From Gemmatimonadota bacterium (GTDB taxonomy: Bacteria; Gemmatimonadota; Gemmatimonadetes; Longimicrobiales; Gaopeijiaceae): 49,989 bases of DNA. The position numbers and the translations under genes were made by a program. Where the stretch lies: contig JAPPGZ010000027.1 of assembly GCA_028874905.1 (NCBI GenBank), forward strand, positions 1 to 49,989, read 5' to 3'. Every line of letters begins with the position of its first letter. Position 1 is the stretch's first letter. The notes beneath the pieces were generated by a model. That model saw only the letters and a list, made by a program, of their open reading frames with translations. It was not told the origin of the DNA and did not search any database. Of the stretch, positions 1 through 8,900 are shown in pieces.

Positions 1-54
1 GCCGGGCGCACTGGTTTTGAAGACCAGACGGAACACCAGTCCCGATCCGCCCCC
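1..54 (-). tRNA. selC: tRNA-Sec (selenocysteine), 3' part cut by window edge
   Basis: Read on the minus strand, the first 54 bases fold as the 5' part of a selenocysteine tRNA. There is an 8-nt acceptor strand (54-47) and a 2-nt linker. A 6-bp D stem (CGGGAC with GTTCCG) carries a 4-nt TGGT loop. The 5-bp anticodon stem CTGGT/ACCAG has the loop CTTCAAA, which gives anticodon TCA, and the start of a long variable arm follows. The 6-bp D stem with a tiny loop, together with the UCA anticodon, is diagnostic of bacterial tRNA-Sec. The T arm and 3' acceptor strand lie outside the window, so their pairing could not be checked. SelB at 31696-33651 supports the call. Confidence 0.88.
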
Positions 55-81
55 CCATGATATTCGGATCACCGACCCACT

Positions 82-1488
82 CTAATCCTCCCGGCGAACA
101 AGCGTCGTGTCCCGAGACGCTGACCCCGGGGCGGACACGTTGTCAGCATCCGACGGCGACGGCAACTCCTCGCTCACCCACCGCTCCTCGAGCCGCCGGA
201 ACGCCGCAGCCAGCTCGGCACGCATCCGGGCGAAGCGCTCGCGTACGTCGGGCCGGCCCTGCAGCCGCAGGAACAGCGAGGTATCCTCCCGCACCTCCCG
301 CGCCAGTTCCACCCATTGGAGGGCCACGTAGCCACAAAGAGGCGCGGCCGCCAGGACCGCAGCCGCCCACACGATTCCTCCCGTGACGAAAGCCAGCGTC
401 ACCCATAGAGCCCAGGCCAGGACGACGCCGCCGAGGAGCGCGAGGATCTTGTGCGTGGCGGTGACCTCGTAGTCGGGGCGAGTCCGCTTCAGCACGAGCC
501 CGGGAAGCCAGGTCACAGGGGCCCACATCACCGCTCCCGCGACGGCCACCGGGAGCCCCACCAGCAGGAGGGTACCGCGAACGGCGATGTAGCGGGCGAC
601 CGGGACCAGGCCGAAACGGGGCGGCACGTCCCCCTCCCCCGCCCCCACCCGGGCGTTGAGCGCGGCGTAGCGCTCCACCTTGTGGCGCAGCGCCCGATGC
701 TCCTCCGGGGCCTCCCGGCGAATCCACTCCAGGCCCGCCGCAAAGCGCTGCAATCGCGGGAAGCGCACCCCCAGCTGCTCGCGTGCGCGCCACGGCACCC
801 ACCGGAATTCCCGCACATACAACTGCTCCGCCACCTCCACGAGCTCCCGGTCCCCATCATGCACGAAGTTCAGCGTCTGCCTGCGAATACCCGCCTCGAT
901 CCGCGTGGTGAGGGTTCGCGCCGCCTCCAGCGGGTCGCGGCGGTACGCCTCCTCCAGGTCCGCGCAAGCGAGTGCCCGGCCATACCGAACGGTCACCGGC
1001 GTCCGCGCCCGTTCCTTGCGTGAATAGGTGATGCCGACCGGAACAATCGAGAGCCCCAGTTCCCAATCGGCAGCGGCTTCCGCTTGCAACGCGATGCGCG
1101 CAGCCCCCGTGCGGAGTTCGGCGATCTGTGCCCCGGAGTGGCTCTTGCCCTCGGGGAAGATCTGGATCGCGCCGCCCTCGTGGAGCGCCCGGACCGCGGC
1201 CCGAAACATGTGCTCGTTGAGGTGCATCGCCTCCGGATCGTCCTGTCGCCGGTAGACGGGGATGGCCCCGAGGGATCGAAGCACCGAGCCCAGCAGCGGC
1301 TGATCGAAGAGCGGCGCCCGCCCGAGAGCCCGGACGTAGCGTCCGCTGCAGCGCATGATCAGGACGGGGTCGAGCAGGCTGTTCGGATGGTTCGCGGCAA
1401 CCAGCACCGGTCCCGCGGGAAGCTGGGGTCCGTGTGTGTCGACGCGGTAGAAGAGCCCGGCCGCCGTCCCCACGAACCGGGTGATCAC
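82..1488 (-). CDS. PlsC-type glycerolipid acyltransferase, membrane protein
   Basis: Likely 1-acyl-glycerol-3-phosphate acyltransferase family enzyme acting at the inner membrane in phospholipid synthesis. The N-terminal third has the LPLAT/PlsC signatures NHPNSLLD (the HX4D catalytic motif) and FPEGKS. The C-terminal half has about three hydrophobic segments (around LLLVGLPVAVAGAV and ILALLGGVVLAWALW) and a basic, amphipathic tail. At about 470 residues it is much longer than plain PlsC (about 240), so it is a fused membrane form and the exact acyl acceptor is not determinable. The frame is open to an ATG at 1629, but that would overlap the divergent aldolase gene. GTG at 1488, just before the conserved domain, is chosen, and the start is uncertain. 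Confidence 0.82.
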   Translation of the reverse strand: MITRFVGTAAGLFYRVDTHGPQLPAGPVLVAANHPNSLLDPVLIMRCSGRYVRALGRAPLFDQPLLGSVLRSLGAIPVYRRQDDPEAMHLNEHMFRAAVRALHEGGAIQIFPEGKSHSGAQIAELRTGAARIALQAEAAADWELGLSIVPVGITYSRKERARTPVTVRYGRALACADLEEAYRRDPLEAARTLTTRIEAGIRRQTLNFVHDGDRELVEVAEQLYVREFRWVPWRAREQLGVRFPRLQRFAAGLEWIRREAPEEHRALRHKVERYAALNARVGAGEGDVPPRFGLVPVARYIAVRGTLLLVGLPVAVAGAVMWAPVTWLPGLVLKRTRPDYEVTATHKILALLGGVVLAWALWVTLAFVTGGIVWAAAVLAAAPLCGYVALQWVELAREVREDTSLFLRLQGRPDVRERFARMRAELAAAFRRLEERWVSEELPSPSDADNVSAPGSASRDTTLVRRED

Positions 1489-1604
1489 AGTGGCGATTCG
1501 GCTCGGCGATCCCTCCAACGCTCCACTCCTGAAGGCTTCGAATCTGCAACGAGGACCCGTTATCTTGGCTGACACGGCAACTGCTCGCCACCTTGAAAGA
1601 ACGG

Positions 1605-2621
1605 ATGGTCGTGCGCGATCAAGCGACATCGGTCGGATACAGCCCGGGGGGTCACGGAGCCGCTGCCACCGCGCTGCCCCGCAACCCGGGCACGCCCCTA
1701 GACCTCAGGGCGGTGCGCGACGTGCGCGTCAACCGCTTCGCCGCGGACCACCGGGCCCGGACCCTGACCACGCGCCGCTCCGTAAAACGCGACTCGCAGG
1801 CCGGGTGGCTGCTCCGCGCGGTGACGATGATCGACCTGACGACGCTGGCGGGCGACGACACGGCCGGGCGGGTCCGACGCCTCTGCGGCAAGGCCAGACA
1901 ACCGGTCCGCGCAGACATCCTGGCCGACCTGGGCGTCCCCCCCGCCGAAATCAGGGCCGCGGCCGTGTGCGTCTACCACGCGCTCGTCCCCACCGCCTGT
2001 GAAGCGCTCGGCGGGAGCGGCATCCCGGTAGCGGCGGTCTCGACCGGCTTCCCCGCCGGCCTGTCGCCCTTCGCGACCCGCGTCGCCGAAATCCGCGAAT
2101 CCGTTGCCGCGGGGGCCGAGGAGGTCGACGTGGTGATCACCCGCGGGTCGGTGCTCGGCGGGGGCTGGGAGCGGCTCTACGACGAGGTCGCGGGGTTCCG
2201 CGAAGCCTGCGGCGACGCGCACGTCAAGGTGATCCTGGCGACCGGAGAACTCGGGACCCTGGCCAACGTGAAGCGCGCCGCGACCGTCGCCATGATGGCC
2301 GGCGCGGATTTCGTCAAGACGTCCACCGGCAAGGAATCCGTGAACGCGACCCTGCCGGTGGGCATCGTGCTGACGCGTGCGATCCGGGACTACCATCGGG
2401 CAACCGGCGTCCGGGTCGGGCTCAAGGCGGCCGGCGGGCTCAAAACCGCCAGGGATGCGCTCGCCTGGCTCATACTGGTCAAGGAGGAGCTGGGGGACGC
2501 CTGGATGGACCCGCGCCTCTTCCGTATCGGGGCCAGCTCGCTCCTTGCCGACATCGAACGCCAGCTAGAACACCACGTCACCGGCCGCTACTCCGCTTTT
2601 CACCGGCACCCCCTCGGATAG
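1605..2621 (+). CDS. deoC: deoxyribose-phosphate aldolase, long DERA type
   Basis: Cleaves 2-deoxyribose-5-phosphate to glyceraldehyde-3-phosphate and acetaldehyde in cytosolic deoxynucleoside catabolism. The sequence follows the long, animal-like DERA subtype. It has a conserved N-terminal extension (VNRFAADHRA, then SQAGWLLRAVTMIDLTTLAG), the ILATGELG strand, the Schiff-base lysine in FVKTSTGKE (about residue 238), GLKAAGGLKT, and the C-terminal HHVTGRYSAFH. The class I aldolase TIM barrel is complete. The start is ATG 1605; a TTG at 1593 and a GTG at 1713 are alternatives. It ends 15 bp before the aldehyde dehydrogenase gene, so the two probably share a transcript. Confidence 0.93.
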   Translation: MVVRDQATSVGYSPGGHGAAATALPRNPGTPLDLRAVRDVRVNRFAADHRARTLTTRRSVKRDSQAGWLLRAVTMIDLTTLAGDDTAGRVRRLCGKARQPVRADILADLGVPPAEIRAAAVCVYHALVPTACEALGGSGIPVAAVSTGFPAGLSPFATRVAEIRESVAAGAEEVDVVITRGSVLGGGWERLYDEVAGFREACGDAHVKVILATGELGTLANVKRAATVAMMAGADFVKTSTGKESVNATLPVGIVLTRAIRDYHRATGVRVGLKAAGGLKTARDALAWLILVKEELGDAWMDPRLFRIGASSLLADIERQLEHHVTGRYSAFHRHPLG

Positions 2622-2636
2622 AGGAGCACGTTCCGC

Positions 2637-5099
2637 ATGACCCGCCAAGGCCCCACGACGCGAGACAGCGCCAACGCCCCGGCGCCATCCGGCAGCGCCT
2701 CGGCGTCCCGGGTCCACGAGGCCTTTCGGGACCTGGAATACGGGCCGGCGCCCGAAGGCGACCAGTTGGCCATGGAGTGGCTGGGGGGTGGTGAGCGGGT
2801 CTTCGGACAATACGTCGGAGGAACCTGGACCCAGGGCGGGGGCGACATCCGACCCACACGCTGTCCCGCGGACGGACGGCTCCTGGCCGGCTTCCGCGAC
2901 GGTACGGCCGAGGACGTCGACCGGGCCGTCAAGGCGGCGGAAGAGGCGCTCGGACCATGGCAGGAGATCGGCGGCCACGCCCGCGCGCGGCACCTGTACC
3001 GGCTGGCCCGACAGCTGCAGAAGCGGTCCCGCCTCTTCGCGGTGGTCGAGTCGCTGGACAACGGCAAGCCCGTGCGGGAGTCGCGCGACCTGGACATCCC
3101 CCTCGCGATCCGGCACTTCTACCACCACGCCGGCTGGGCCCAGCTCGCCCCTTCGGAGTTTCCGGGATACGAGCCCGTGGGCGTCGTGGGGCAGATCATC
3201 CCGTGGAACTTCCCGCTGCTCATGCTGGCGTGGAAGGTTGCGCCGGCACTGGCCGCCGGGTGCACGGTCGTCCTCAAGCCCGCCGAATACACGCCGCTCT
3301 CGGCGCTGCTCTTCGCCGAGATCGCTGACGAAGCCGGGCTGCCCCCGGGTGTCCTCAACGTGGTCACCGGGGGTGGCGCGACAGGCGCCGCCGTGGTGCG
3401 TCATCCGGGAACCCGCAAGATCGCTTTCACGGGATCCACCGAGGTGGGGCGGGAGATCAGGCGGGTGACCGCCGGCACGGGCAAGCACCTGTCGCTAGAA
3501 TTGGGCGGCAAGTCGCCGTTCGTCGTGTTCGACAGCGCCGATCTGGACGCGGCCGTCGAGGGTGTGGTGGACGGGGTCTGGTTCAACCAGGGTCAGGTGT
3601 GCTGTGCCGGGTCGCGGCTGCTGGTGCAGGAGAGCGTCGAAGCCGAGATGCTGGACCGTCTCCGGGCGCGCATGGAGACCATCCGGGTCGGGCATCCGCT
3701 GGACAAGGCAATCGACATGGGCGCGATCGTGGACCGCGTACAGTTGGAGCGCGTGCAGGGCTACCTGGAGGCCGGCAGAGCAGATGGCGCGGAGATCTGG
3801 CAACCCGGCCGGCCCCTGCCGGAGGACGGGCTGTTTCTCCCGCCGACCCTGTGCACGGGTGCTCCTCCCTCGAGCGCCATCGTCACCGAGGAGATCTTCG
3901 GACCCGTGCTGGTGAGCCTGACCTTCCGGACTCCGGCCGAGGCGGTAGCGCTGGCCAACGATACCCGCTACGGCCTGGCGGCAAGCATCTGGACCGAGGA
4001 CATGAGCCTGGCGCTCGACGTGGCTCCAGGGATCAAGGCCGGGACGGTATGGGTAAACTGCACGAACATGTTCGACGCCGCCTCGGGGTTCGGGGGCTAT
4101 CGGGAGTCGGGGTTTGGCCGCGAGGGCGGCCGCGAGGGGATGTGGGAGTACCTGAAGCCGGTGGCGGCGGCGCGGGGTGGACAAGCGGCGGCCACACAAT
4201 CCCATTCGGCCGCAGAGCCTGCGTCAGCCGACGCCGCGCCCTCCCGCGACGGTATCGACCGGACCCGCAAGCTGTGGATCGGCGGGAAGCAGGCGCGTCC
4301 GGACGGAGGCTACTCGCTTCCGGTCGCCGACGCGGCGGGCGCCGTCTACGACGAGGCGCCGCGCGGGAACCGCAAGGACGTACGCAACGCGGTCGAGGCG
4401 GCGGCCAGGGCGCGGGCGAAATGGGCGCAGCAGAGCGGGCACCTGCGCGCGCAGATCCTCTACTACCTGGCGGAGAACCTCGCGACGCGGCGGGAGGAAT
4501 TCGCGCACGAGCTTCATCGCGCCACCGGCGGGGACGCGGGAGCCGCACGAGCCGAGGTCGACGCCGCCGTGCAATCGCTCTTCACATTCGCGGCCTGGGC
4601 CGACAAGTACGACGGAAGCGTGCACTCGACCCCGTTCCGCAACGTCACCTTCGCCATGAACGAGCCCGTGGGCACGATCGGGATCAGGTGCGGTGACCGC
4701 GCCCCTCTCGCCGGCGTGATCGGACCCGTGGGCGCCGCGCTATCGCAGGGTAACGTCGCGGTGGTCGTGGTCCCGGAGCGCTTTCCCATCCCCGCGCTCG
4801 ACCTGGTTCAGGTCATGGAGACCTCGGACGTGCCGCCCGGTACGGTGAACCTCCTGTCGGGGATCCACGGCGAAGTCGTCCCCACCCTGGCCTCGCACGA
4901 CGATGTCGATCAGCTGTGGGATTTCGTGGCCGACGACCTTTCCGGAGATTCGGAGCGCCTGTCCGCGGGCAATCTCAAGAGGGTCTGGGTGGACCGGGAA
5001 GCCGTGGCCGACTGGCGGGAGCCGACCGGACGCGCCACCGACCTCCTCCTGCGCAAGGCCACGCGGGTCAAGAACATCTGGGTACCGTACGGAGTCTGA
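2637..5099 (+). CDS. two-domain aldehyde dehydrogenase, ALDH16 type
   Basis: NAD(P)-dependent aldehyde oxidation. The protein has two ALDH domains in 820 residues. The N-terminal domain (about 30-510) is complete, with PWNFPLLM, FTGSTEVG, the catalytic glutamate motif LELGGKSPF and the nucleophile in FNQGQVCCAGSR (first Cys about residue 322, aligned to ALDH2 C302). The C-terminal domain (about 540-820) is shorter and has no recognisable catalytic Cys or Glu motif. The opening motif FRDLEYGPAPE and the ending SAGNLKRVW are features of the ALDH16 family. The animal ALDH16A1 has lost its catalytic Cys, while this copy retains it. RBS GGAG lies 9 nt before the ATG. It directly follows deoC, so acetaldehyde is the natural substrate guess. 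Confidence 0.9.
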   Translation: MTRQGPTTRDSANAPAPSGSASASRVHEAFRDLEYGPAPEGDQLAMEWLGGGERVFGQYVGGTWTQGGGDIRPTRCPADGRLLAGFRDGTAEDVDRAVKAAEEALGPWQEIGGHARARHLYRLARQLQKRSRLFAVVESLDNGKPVRESRDLDIPLAIRHFYHHAGWAQLAPSEFPGYEPVGVVGQIIPWNFPLLMLAWKVAPALAAGCTVVLKPAEYTPLSALLFAEIADEAGLPPGVLNVVTGGGATGAAVVRHPGTRKIAFTGSTEVGREIRRVTAGTGKHLSLELGGKSPFVVFDSADLDAAVEGVVDGVWFNQGQVCCAGSRLLVQESVEAEMLDRLRARMETIRVGHPLDKAIDMGAIVDRVQLERVQGYLEAGRADGAEIWQPGRPLPEDGLFLPPTLCTGAPPSSAIVTEEIFGPVLVSLTFRTPAEAVALANDTRYGLAASIWTEDMSLALDVAPGIKAGTVWVNCTNMFDAASGFGGYRESGFGREGGREGMWEYLKPVAAARGGQAAATQSHSAAEPASADAAPSRDGIDRTRKLWIGGKQARPDGGYSLPVADAAGAVYDEAPRGNRKDVRNAVEAAARARAKWAQQSGHLRAQILYYLAENLATRREEFAHELHRATGGDAGAARAEVDAAVQSLFTFAAWADKYDGSVHSTPFRNVTFAMNEPVGTIGIRCGDRAPLAGVIGPVGAALSQGNVAVVVVPERFPIPALDLVQVMETSDVPPGTVNLLSGIHGEVVPTLASHDDVDQLWDFVADDLSGDSERLSAGNLKRVWVDREAVADWREPTGRATDLLLRKATRVKNIWVPYGV

Positions 5100-5100
5100 C

Positions 5101-5121
5101 TTAGCTAAGATATCTAGCTAA
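5101..5121. repeat. AT-rich inverted repeat between convergent genes
   Basis: Arms TTAGCTA and TAGCTAA flank a 7-base centre that itself contains GATATC, one base after the ALDH16 stop codon. It could serve as a terminator hairpin for the + strand operon or as a protein-binding site. No clear T-run follows. Confidence 0.5.
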
Positions 5122-5163
5122 ATCACGGATACTCCGCCGGGGGCGCCGGCCCCTCGGTGCCCG

Positions 5164-5541
5164 CTAGCGCCGCAGCAGCGAGCGGTACAGCGGGTTCGCA
5201 ATCGTCAGGTACACCGTGTCGCCCGGCCCGACCGAAATCCGGTTGGTGAGGATATCGTCCCCCGCCAGGACGTCGATCCGGATCCGGAGATCGTCGACGG
5301 TCGGCCACGCCAGCGTGAAGCTCTCCCTTCCGTTGCCCGGCACGATCCCGAGACGCCGCTCCGTCCGCGACACGGCCCGCAGCGTCGCCTCGTTGAAGTT
5401 GTTGTTGACAACGTTGATGCGGATGCTGCGGGCCGCCGCGGCACCACCTGCAAAGGGGTTCGACGGCTCGACCGAACCGGCGCACCCCGCCAAGGCCATG
5501 GCCACCACCGCCATCGCCAGGTACTTCACTCGCCGAGTCAT
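5164..5541 (-). CDS. small lipoprotein of unknown function
   Basis: A 125-residue protein with a lipoprotein signal peptide: basic start MTRRVKY, a hydrophobic core, and lipobox LAGC, giving Cys at about residue 20. The mature part is a short beta-rich domain (SIRINVVNNNFNEATL, then a C-terminal strand DTVYLTIANPLYRSLL). No family is recognised. It lies 32 bp downstream of the VPS10-like gene on the same strand and may be cotranscribed. It probably faces the periplasm or is anchored in the outer membrane. Confidence 0.8.
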   Translation of the reverse strand: MTRRVKYLAMAVVAMALAGCAGSVEPSNPFAGGAAAARSIRINVVNNNFNEATLRAVSRTERRLGIVPGNGRESFTLAWPTVDDLRIRIDVLAGDDILTNRISVGPGDTVYLTIANPLYRSLLRR

Positions 5542-5573
5542 CCGAGCCTCCTTGCCCGTTTGTCCGCGGACGG

Positions 5574-8500
5574 CTAGCTCACAAGCCGTCTGTCCTCTAT
5601 CGGTTCCAGTCCTTCGCGGATCAACAGTTCATTCAGCCGGCCCAGGTCCCGCTGAATCACGATTTCCATCTGTGACATCTGTTCGTCCAGCAGCGCCGTG
5701 AGGTGCTGGAACACTTCTTGCGACTGGTCCGTCGGCCGGTCTTCCGCACTTTCGACCACCCCCAGCAGCGCGGCCAGCTTGTTGTTCAGCTTGATCGGGA
5801 AGTTGAGCGGATCCTGGTTGCTCTGGTTGCGGACCTGGTAGATCTCCGCCTCGACCACGCTCAGGTTCTCGTCCACGACGACCGCCTGCTCCTCGATCTC
5901 CTCATCCTCGGTCTCCTCGAGCCGCTCGTCGATCTGGCCCTTGATGTCGCGCACCTTGATCACCGCCTCGTTGGCCTCCGACACCCGGTCACGGATCTCG
6001 ATCGCCAGCTCGAAGCGCTCCCGCAGGTCCGCCACAGTCACGCCCTCCAGGTTCGGATTGATCCGGATCTCGAAGTCGCGCGTCAACGGCGCTCCGCCGT
6101 TTACCGTCATCCGCACCGTGTAGACCCCCGGCACGGCGGTGGGCCCCATCGGCCGCGCCGCCCACATGATCCTTCCCTCGAAGTCCGTCCAGGCGGGATA
6201 GCGCATGTCCCAGCGGAACGAGTGGGACCCCTGCTCCACCGCCGGCTGGCCCCCGCCTCCACCCCCGAAGAAGGCCGCGAAGGGACTCACTTCCTCGTCC
6301 TCTTCCTCATCACCCGCCACCGCCTCATAGGTGCGGATGACGTCGCCCGCGGCGTCGAGCACCTCGAAAGTCACCCTCTCCGCGTCTTCGGCCAGGTAGT
6401 ACTGGAATTCGGCCCCGAAATCGATCCCGCGTATGGGATCGATCGGGTCGAAGAGCCACGCGTCCGCAGCCGCGATCTCATCCGTCAACTGGCGCAGCGG
6501 CCCGATGTTCTCGAGCACCCAGAACGAGCGGCCGTGGGTGGCGATCACCAGGTCGTTCTCTTCGACGACGAGGTCCGACACCTGCAGGACAGGCAGATTA
6601 AGGGACAGCGGCTGCCACATTCCCCCGTCGTCGAACGAGACGTACACAGTGCGCTCGGACGCCGCGTACAGCAGTCCCGGACGCCGCGGATCCTCACGAG
6701 TCGCACGGATGAAGTCGTCCTCGGGCAGACCGCCGACAATCTTCGTCCACGTCTGGCCGTAGTCGTCCGTCTTCCAGATGTAGGGGCCGCGGTCGTCGTC
6801 CACGAGGTAGCGGATCCCCGAGACGTACGTCTTGCCCGGCGTGTTCGGCGACGCGTCGATCGTGTTGATGCGCACGAAGTCGGGCGCGTCAGGCGGCGTC
6901 ACGTTAGACCAGTTGAGGCCGCCGTCACGGGTAACGTGCACGAGCCCGTCGTCCGACCCCGCCCAGATCACCTCGGCGTCGTGGTAGGACGGGGCGATGG
7001 CGAAGACGGTCGCGTACGTCTCCACTCCCGTCTGGTCCTTCGTGATGGGGCCACCCGACGGGCCCATGGTCATGGCGTCGGCGCGGGTCAGGTCCGGGCT
7101 GATCTGCTCCCAGTTCTGACCCTCGGTCGTCGTCTTCCAGACCTTCTGTGTACCCGTGTAGAGGACATCGGGGTCGTGGTTGGAGAAGACGATGGGGAAG
7201 GTCCATTGCACGCGTTCGATGAGGTCCTCGGACGACTGTCCCATGGGGTTTTCGGGCCAGACGTTGACCGCGCGGGTCGCGCCCGTGGCCATGTCGAAGC
7301 GCGACAGCGCACCGCCGTAGCAGCCCGCGTAGAACACGTCCAGGTTGATCGGATTCGGCGCTACGTAGCCGCTCTCGCACCCGCCCACGGCATAGTACCA
7401 CGCGCGGTTGCCGGGTCCGCGGGCCGCCATCTGATTCCAACCGCGTACCGGAATGCACGCCGTCGAATTATCCTGCTGGCCGCCGCAGATGTGGTACGGC
7501 GTGTGCTCGGTGGTGATCACCCTGTAGAACTGGGCCGTCGAATAGTCCTGGTCCGTCCAGCTCCGGCCGCCGTTGAACGTCACGTTGGCGCCGCCGTCGT
7601 TGCCGTTGACCATGCGGTCCGAGTCGCTGGGCGCGATCCAGAGGTCGTGGTTGTCTCCGTGCGGCACCGGTATCCCGCGCGGGAAGGTCGCGCCACCGTC
7701 CCGCGACCGGTACAGCCCCGTGTTGAGGGCGTACATGACGTCCTCGTCGTTGGGGTCGGCGTAGACGCGCGTGTAGTAGAAGGCGCGCTGCCGCAGCTTG
7801 CGCTCGTCGTTCACGCGCTCCCAGGTGGCCCCGGCGTCGTCCGAGCGCCACACGCCGCCGTCGGGCTCGTGCTCGATCAGCGCCCAGACGCGATTCGGGT
7901 TCGCAGGCGACACGGCGACGCCGATCTTCCCGACCGGACCCTCGGCCAGACCGACGTTGGCGGTAATCTCGGTCCAGTTCTCGCCTCCGTCGGTGGACTT
8001 GTAGAGGCCGCTGTCCTCACCCCCCGAGGACATCCCCCAGGAACGCCGCCACGCCTCCCAGATCGCCGCGTAGATGACGTCGGGATTCGTCACGTCGACG
8101 CTGATGTCGACGCCGCCGGCCCTTTCGCTCTTGTACAGAACCCGCCGCCACGTCGCCCCGCCGTCGGTGGTCTTGAAGATGCCCCGCTCGGGGTTGTTCG
8201 CTGAGTGTTTGCCGAAGGCCGCGGCCCACGCCACGTCGCAGTTGTCCGGGTGGATGCGGATGCGCGCGATGTTCTGGGTCTCGGTCAGCCCGATGTGCTC
8301 CCAGGTCTCGCCCGCGTCGGTCGACTTGTAGGCCCCGTCACCCTGCTGGATGTTCCCGCGGATCTGGGTCTCGCCGGTCCCCATGTACACGATGTCGGGG
8401 TTGCTCTCGCAAACCTGCACCGCACCGATCGACGCGCTGTTGATCTGCCCGTCGGTGATTGGCTCCCAGTTCTGGCCACCGTCCGTAGTCTTCCACAGGC

Positions 8501-8726
8501 CGCCGCCGGTCGTCCCCATGTAGTACTCGAAGGGACGGGCGTCCGAGCCTGCAACGGCGATGGAGCGGCCGCCGCGGGGCGGGCCCACGTTTCGCCATTC
8601 GAGGGACCCCCATAGGGCCTCGTCGTAGCTCTGCTGGGCGTGGGCGGGAGTATGGGGCCAGACGGCGGCAACGGCCGCGCCGGCGACGACAGCGGCGAGG
8701 AATGGGAAGCGACGCTGGTTGGGCAT
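5574..8726 (-). CDS. secreted VPS10/sortilin-like Asp-box beta-propeller protein
   Basis: A 1050-residue exported protein. It has a signal peptide ending near AHAQQ (about residue 31), then a long propeller region with about ten Asp-box (BNR) repeats such as KTTDGGQNW, KSTDAGETW, KSTDGGENW, RSDDAGATW, VTRDGGLNW and KTDDYGQTW. A C-terminal immunoglobulin-like region (about 760-880) and a terminal Glu-rich alpha-helical region follow. This architecture is the widespread bacterial VPS10-domain or 'glycosyl hydrolase BNR' annotation. No sialidase catalytic residues could be confirmed, so enzymatic activity is unproven and a binding or scaffolding role is equally possible. RBS AAGGAG precedes the ATG, and a promoter-like site lies at 8778-8806. 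Confidence 0.9.
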   Translation of the reverse strand: MPNQRRFPFLAAVVAGAAVAAVWPHTPAHAQQSYDEALWGSLEWRNVGPPRGGRSIAVAGSDARPFEYYMGTTGGGLWKTTDGGQNWEPITDGQINSASIGAVQVCESNPDIVYMGTGETQIRGNIQQGDGAYKSTDAGETWEHIGLTETQNIARIRIHPDNCDVAWAAAFGKHSANNPERGIFKTTDGGATWRRVLYKSERAGGVDISVDVTNPDVIYAAIWEAWRRSWGMSSGGEDSGLYKSTDGGENWTEITANVGLAEGPVGKIGVAVSPANPNRVWALIEHEPDGGVWRSDDAGATWERVNDERKLRQRAFYYTRVYADPNDEDVMYALNTGLYRSRDGGATFPRGIPVPHGDNHDLWIAPSDSDRMVNGNDGGANVTFNGGRSWTDQDYSTAQFYRVITTEHTPYHICGGQQDNSTACIPVRGWNQMAARGPGNRAWYYAVGGCESGYVAPNPINLDVFYAGCYGGALSRFDMATGATRAVNVWPENPMGQSSEDLIERVQWTFPIVFSNHDPDVLYTGTQKVWKTTTEGQNWEQISPDLTRADAMTMGPSGGPITKDQTGVETYATVFAIAPSYHDAEVIWAGSDDGLVHVTRDGGLNWSNVTPPDAPDFVRINTIDASPNTPGKTYVSGIRYLVDDDRGPYIWKTDDYGQTWTKIVGGLPEDDFIRATREDPRRPGLLYAASERTVYVSFDDGGMWQPLSLNLPVLQVSDLVVEENDLVIATHGRSFWVLENIGPLRQLTDEIAAADAWLFDPIDPIRGIDFGAEFQYYLAEDAERVTFEVLDAAGDVIRTYEAVAGDEEEDEEVSPFAAFFGGGGGGQPAVEQGSHSFRWDMRYPAWTDFEGRIMWAARPMGPTAVPGVYTVRMTVNGGAPLTRDFEIRINPNLEGVTVADLRERFELAIEIRDRVSEANEAVIKVRDIKGQIDERLEETEDEEIEEQAVVVDENLSVVEAEIYQVRNQSNQDPLNFPIKLNNKLAALLGVVESAEDRPTDQSQEVFQHLTALLDEQMSQMEIVIQRDLGRLNELLIREGLEPIEDRRLVS

Positions 8727-8777
8727 GAGGAAGAGAGCTCCTTATGAAGACTGAAACGGGCGATCAGGTTACCGGGC

Positions 8778-8806
8778 AGGATAGGATGAGACAGGTGGAC
8801 GATCAA
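8778..8806 (-). promoter_or_regulatory. putative sigma70-type promoter for the VPS10-like gene
   Basis: On the minus strand, TTGATC (8806-8801) and TATCCT (8783-8778) are separated by 17 bases. Each box matches four of six consensus positions. It lies about 50 bases upstream of the start codon at 8726. Confidence 0.45.
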
Positions 8807-8900
8807 GGACTGCCGGTGAGCGCGATCCCGTCGGAGGGCCGGGACGCCAGCACCCGGCAGCGCACTGGCTCCTATGGACACGATGCCGGTGCGGCTGCTC

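Noticed and set aside
5703..8204. 833-residue open frame on the + strand opposite the VPS10-like gene
   Set aside because: It is antisense to a gene with clear signal peptide and repeated Asp boxes; the translation is compositionally skewed with no motif. It is open only because of high GC.
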